A stretch of 30,159 nucleotides of DNA from Lachnospiraceae bacterium. Lineage in GTDB: Bacteria; Bacillota_A; Clostridia; Lachnospirales; Lachnospiraceae. The DNA lies in the NCBI GenBank assembly GCA_017435025.1, contig JAFSFU010000123.1:1-30159 (forward strand), read 5' to 3'. The translations under genes were made by a program, and so were the position numbers. Of the stretch, positions 28,082 to 30,159 are shown piece by piece; the stretch's first letter is position 1, and the number at the start of each line of letters is the position of its first letter. The notes beneath the pieces were generated by a model, which was given only the letters and a program-made list of their open reading frames with translations, was not told where the DNA came from and did no database searches.

Positions 28082-28109
28082 GGTATAAGTACGAATATCG
28101 GAAGCTGAA
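28082..28109 (+). repeat. Right inverted repeat of the proposed invertible promoter
   Basis: The 28 bases begin GGTATAAGTACGAATATCGG and end AAGCTGAA. They differ from the left copy at two positions (14 and 19). The match ends abruptly at both ends. Confidence 0.85.
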
Positions 28110-28120
28110 AGGAGTGCGTT

Positions 28121-29170
28121 ATGTTACATTCCCCGGTTTTGAGTATTATTCTTCCGGTTTTCAATGGTGAGGCATTCATAAAACGGACAATCCAAAGTGT
28201 AATTGAACAGGAACTAGAGAATTGGGAATTAATTGTAATTAATGATGGTTCTACAGACCAATCTGAAGTAATCATTACGGAGTACTGTGCTCTTGATACA
28301 AGAATTACGAAGATATCACAAGTGAATAAGGGGCTTAGTTCAGCTCGGAATACTGGTTATCTGAAAGCAACGGGTAAGTATATCGTATTTTTGGATGCGG
28401 ATGATTATGTGGAACCGAATTATTATAAAGAGTTAGTAGCCAGCACCGAGAAATCCGGTGCTGATTTTGTTGTGTCCGGCTTTATTCGTGATTTTATTCA
28501 GACAGATGGAAAAACAAAACCATATCCAGTGTATTTCCGCAATCAGCTGCTCAGTATTGAAAACGACACTGAAAAGCTGCTCAATATTGATATTTATAAT
28601 CAGATGTACTTCTACAACATTTACATCCATGTATGGAATAAGATTTATCGACGTGCTTTTCTTTTACAACACGGAATCATGTTTGATGAATCAATTCGAT
28701 ATGCGGAAGATGTTCCTTATAATATTGAGTGTCTGAAACATGCAACTAATATCCAGTTTTTAGATATCGCTGGTTACCACTATGTTTGCCACCGGGCAGA
28801 ACGTCTTACCGGTAAATGGAAACCCACATTGATCGAAGATAATTGTCGAGTATATCGGCAAATTCGCGATTATGAAAATAGCCACCTGAAATTAGAAAAA
28901 TCAAAAATCACTGCCGGAATGTATTTGCGAAGCTGTTATCTGACGGTCGAAAAAGCTATTGCTGCTGGAATGAAGTATCCTCAAATAAACCAGATTATTC
29001 TTACACTTTTTTCGACGCCTGCATTAAAAGAAAGCCTGATTGCTTTGCAAAAAAGTTACAACTTAAAAGAATTTTGGTGTTATCAGCTAATCTGGAACTT
29101 AAAAATACCCTGTATTGTATATATATCAGTGGTATTACGGAAATGGCTTAAACATGCAATGGGACGGTAA
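28121..29170 (+). CDS. GT2 glycosyltransferase, EpsJ/CpsI-like
   Basis: The 349-residue GT-A enzyme begins with SIILPVFNGEAFIKRTIQSV. The nucleotide-binding LIVINDGSTDQS, the KGLSSARNTGYLKATGKY stretch and the metal-binding FLDADDYVEPNYY follow. These motifs define the EpsJ-like bacterial GT2 group that adds sugars to growing surface polysaccharides. The C-terminal third is less conserved and hydrophobic near the end (CIVYISVVLRKW), which may touch the membrane. AGGAG lies 7 nt before the ATG, immediately outside the right inverted repeat. It is first in the rightward operon and 8 nt before the next gene. With the promoter in its present orientation it should be expressed. Confidence 0.88.
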   Translation: MLHSPVLSIILPVFNGEAFIKRTIQSVIEQELENWELIVINDGSTDQSEVIITEYCALDTRITKISQVNKGLSSARNTGYLKATGKYIVFLDADDYVEPNYYKELVASTEKSGADFVVSGFIRDFIQTDGKTKPYPVYFRNQLLSIENDTEKLLNIDIYNQMYFYNIYIHVWNKIYRRAFLLQHGIMFDESIRYAEDVPYNIECLKHATNIQFLDIAGYHYVCHRAERLTGKWKPTLIEDNCRVYRQIRDYENSHLKLEKSKITAGMYLRSCYLTVEKAIAAGMKYPQINQIILTLFSTPALKESLIALQKSYNLKEFWCYQLIWNLKIPCIVYISVVLRKWLKHAMGR

Positions 29171-29178
29171 TAGGCACA

Positions 29179-30108
29179 ATGAAGATTCAAATTTTGATGT
29201 CCACATACAATGGCGCACGATATCTTCGTACGCAATTGGATAGTATCATACGTCAGACAATAAAAGAAAAAAGGCTTCTAATCCGCGATGATGGTTCTAC
29301 AGATAATACTATGGAGATTCTTCATGAGTATCAGGAAAAATATTCGTGGATCAAAGTATATCGAGGTAATAACTTAGGCGTGCAGAAAAGCTTTTTCGAA
29401 TTGATTGAGAAATCTGATCCGATGGCAGACTACATAGCTTTCGCAGATCAGGATGATGACTGGCTACCAGAAAAACTTGAACATGCAGTAAATAAATTAA
29501 AAGAACTATCTTTGATTAATAGCAAAAAACCTATCCCTCTACTCTATTGCGGAGGTCAGATCATGGTGGACGAACAGTTGCAACCATTGGACGTTACTGT
29601 GAGCAGAGTTGTAAGAATACCTGCATTTGGGAATGCTCTTGTGCAGAACATTTGTACCGGCTGTACAGCAGTAATCAATCAAAACTTGGCACAGCTAATC
29701 AGAGAAAATATCCCTGTTAATACTGACGCAATTGTCATGCATGACTGGTGGTTATATTTGACTGCCAGCTGTTTTGGCGAAGTATTTTATGACGATGTAC
29801 CATATATTCGCTATAGGCAACACGGAAAGAATGCTCATGGAGCTATCTTAAACAAGCGAACGCTGTTTCGGTATCGACTTGAACAGCTGACGAAGCCGCG
29901 GGGAGAGATATATAAGCAGGTTGAGTCATTTGAAATAACCTATCGAAATAAAATTAAAGCAGATCAAAACAAATTGATTCGAGATTTAATTAATTCCAAA
30001 AACAATTTGCTCTGTCGTTTTCTAGTTGCCACCCAAAAAAAGTATTTTCGTCAAAAACGCTCGGACGATCTTGTGTTTAGGGGAATTGTCTTATTAGGGA
30101 AATTATAA
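29179..30108 (+). CDS. GT2 glycosyltransferase, rhamnosyltransferase-like (paralogue 2)
   Basis: The 309-residue enzyme is a close paralogue of the protein at 25841-26761. It begins MKIQILMSTYNGARYLRTQL and shares LLIRDDGST, the motif FADQDDDWLPEKL, the central block ALVQNICTGCTAVIN, MHDWWLYL-ASCFG and the ending GKL. Differences cluster in loops and the C-terminal third, where acceptor choice is often set. It starts 8 nt after the preceding gene with only a weak ribosome binding site, suggesting coupling. It is probably a rhamnosyltransferase acting on a variant of the same glycan. Confidence 0.88.
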   Translation: MKIQILMSTYNGARYLRTQLDSIIRQTIKEKRLLIRDDGSTDNTMEILHEYQEKYSWIKVYRGNNLGVQKSFFELIEKSDPMADYIAFADQDDDWLPEKLEHAVNKLKELSLINSKKPIPLLYCGGQIMVDEQLQPLDVTVSRVVRIPAFGNALVQNICTGCTAVINQNLAQLIRENIPVNTDAIVMHDWWLYLTASCFGEVFYDDVPYIRYRQHGKNAHGAILNKRTLFRYRLEQLTKPRGEIYKQVESFEITYRNKIKADQNKLIRDLINSKNNLLCRFLVATQKKYFRQKRSDDLVFRGIVLLGKL

Positions 30109-30121
30109 GAGGAACTAACAA

Positions 30122-30159
30122 ATGAAAATTGTTTATTTCGCTCCAATAGAGTACGAACA
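30122..30159 (+). CDS. Start of another gene, probably a GT4 glycosyltransferase (cut by window end)
   Basis: Only 12 codons are visible (MKIVYFAPIEYE). GAGGAA precedes the ATG by 8 nt, and the gene starts 13 nt after the paralogue 2 stop. A short basic start followed by a beta strand of the MKIVYFAP type is common at the N-terminus of GT-B glycosyltransferases. The fragment is too short to be sure. Confidence 0.45.
   Translation, partial: MKIVYFAPIEYE

Larger units (their letters stand above)
27905..28109. promoter_or_regulatory. Probable invertible promoter segment (inverton)
   Basis: Two 28-bp inverted repeats bound 149 bp (27933-28081) between divergent glycosyltransferase operons. The segment contains one good promoter pointing right and no equally good one pointing left. 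Each gene's ribosome binding site lies just outside its repeat, so inversion would leave both coding regions intact and only change which operon is transcribed. This matches the layout of known recombinase-driven invertible promoters upstream of surface genes in gut Firmicutes and Bacteroides. The repeat and promoter are seen directly; inversion is inferred. No recombinase is encoded in the window. Confidence 0.7.

Noticed and set aside
28060..28088. Second inverted repeat TTATAC...GTATAA near the right end of the promoter segment
   Set aside because: Only six bases match with a long gap, and it is partly built from the -10 element. It is likely chance in AT-rich DNA.

Overview
The window looks like a chromosomal segment of a gut-type Clostridia, most likely Lachnospiraceae. 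The evidence is the protein families present (long-form LeuA, a cell-wall-binding-repeat protein, a Met-specifier T-box ahead of metNIQ, a LexA/DinR-type SOS box ahead of uvrA), the strong AGGAGG ribosome binding sites and the moderate GC content. No tRNA, rRNA, CRISPR array, intact insertion sequence or recombinase gene was found. The organism assignment is inference.

Positions 1-3140 hold accessory genes. There is the start of an AraC-type regulator running off the left edge, a very long hairpin, and a divergent EamA exporter / LysR regulator pair that share overlapping promoters. These are followed by a relic zone. In it, a diverged second copy of the guaA 3' end plus its terminator (2562-2631) abuts a broken malonate-carrier gene (madM).

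Positions 3180-6260 hold a methionine ABC importer operon (metN-metI-metQ) behind a sigma-A promoter and a T-box riboswitch whose apparent specifier is ATG. It converges on guaA (6263-7807, minus) across a shared terminator. That terminator and guaA end are the second copy of the repeat found at 2562-2631.

Positions 7900-15440 are minus-strand housekeeping: guaA; uvrA, with a LexA box over its -35; a secreted cell-wall-binding-repeat protein; leuA; and glmM.

Positions 15465-27881 form a long minus-strand surface-polysaccharide operon. In transcription order it contains a GT4 glycosyltransferase, a GT2 glycosyltransferase, a GT2-GT4 fusion, an ABC-2 exporter permease with an unusual extracytoplasmic domain, its ATPase, a very large repeat-GT2-WsaF-like transferase, and then rfbA, rfbB and rfbD for dTDP-L-rhamnose (no rfbC in the window). 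From about 18.4 kb rightward the DNA is clearly more AT-rich than the housekeeping part. Positions 28121-30159 begin a divergent plus-strand glycosyltransferase operon. Its second gene is a close paralogue of the GT2 in the left operon.

The most interesting structure lies between the two divergent operons. A pair of 28-bp near-perfect inverted repeats (27905-27932 and 28082-28109, 26/28 matching) flanks 149 bp. That segment holds one convincing promoter (TTGCCT-17-TATACT), now pointing right. This is the architecture of an invertible promoter (inverton), which would select between the left rhamnan-type operon and the right operon with its paralogous transferases. I interpret it as a phase-variation switch for surface glycan structure.
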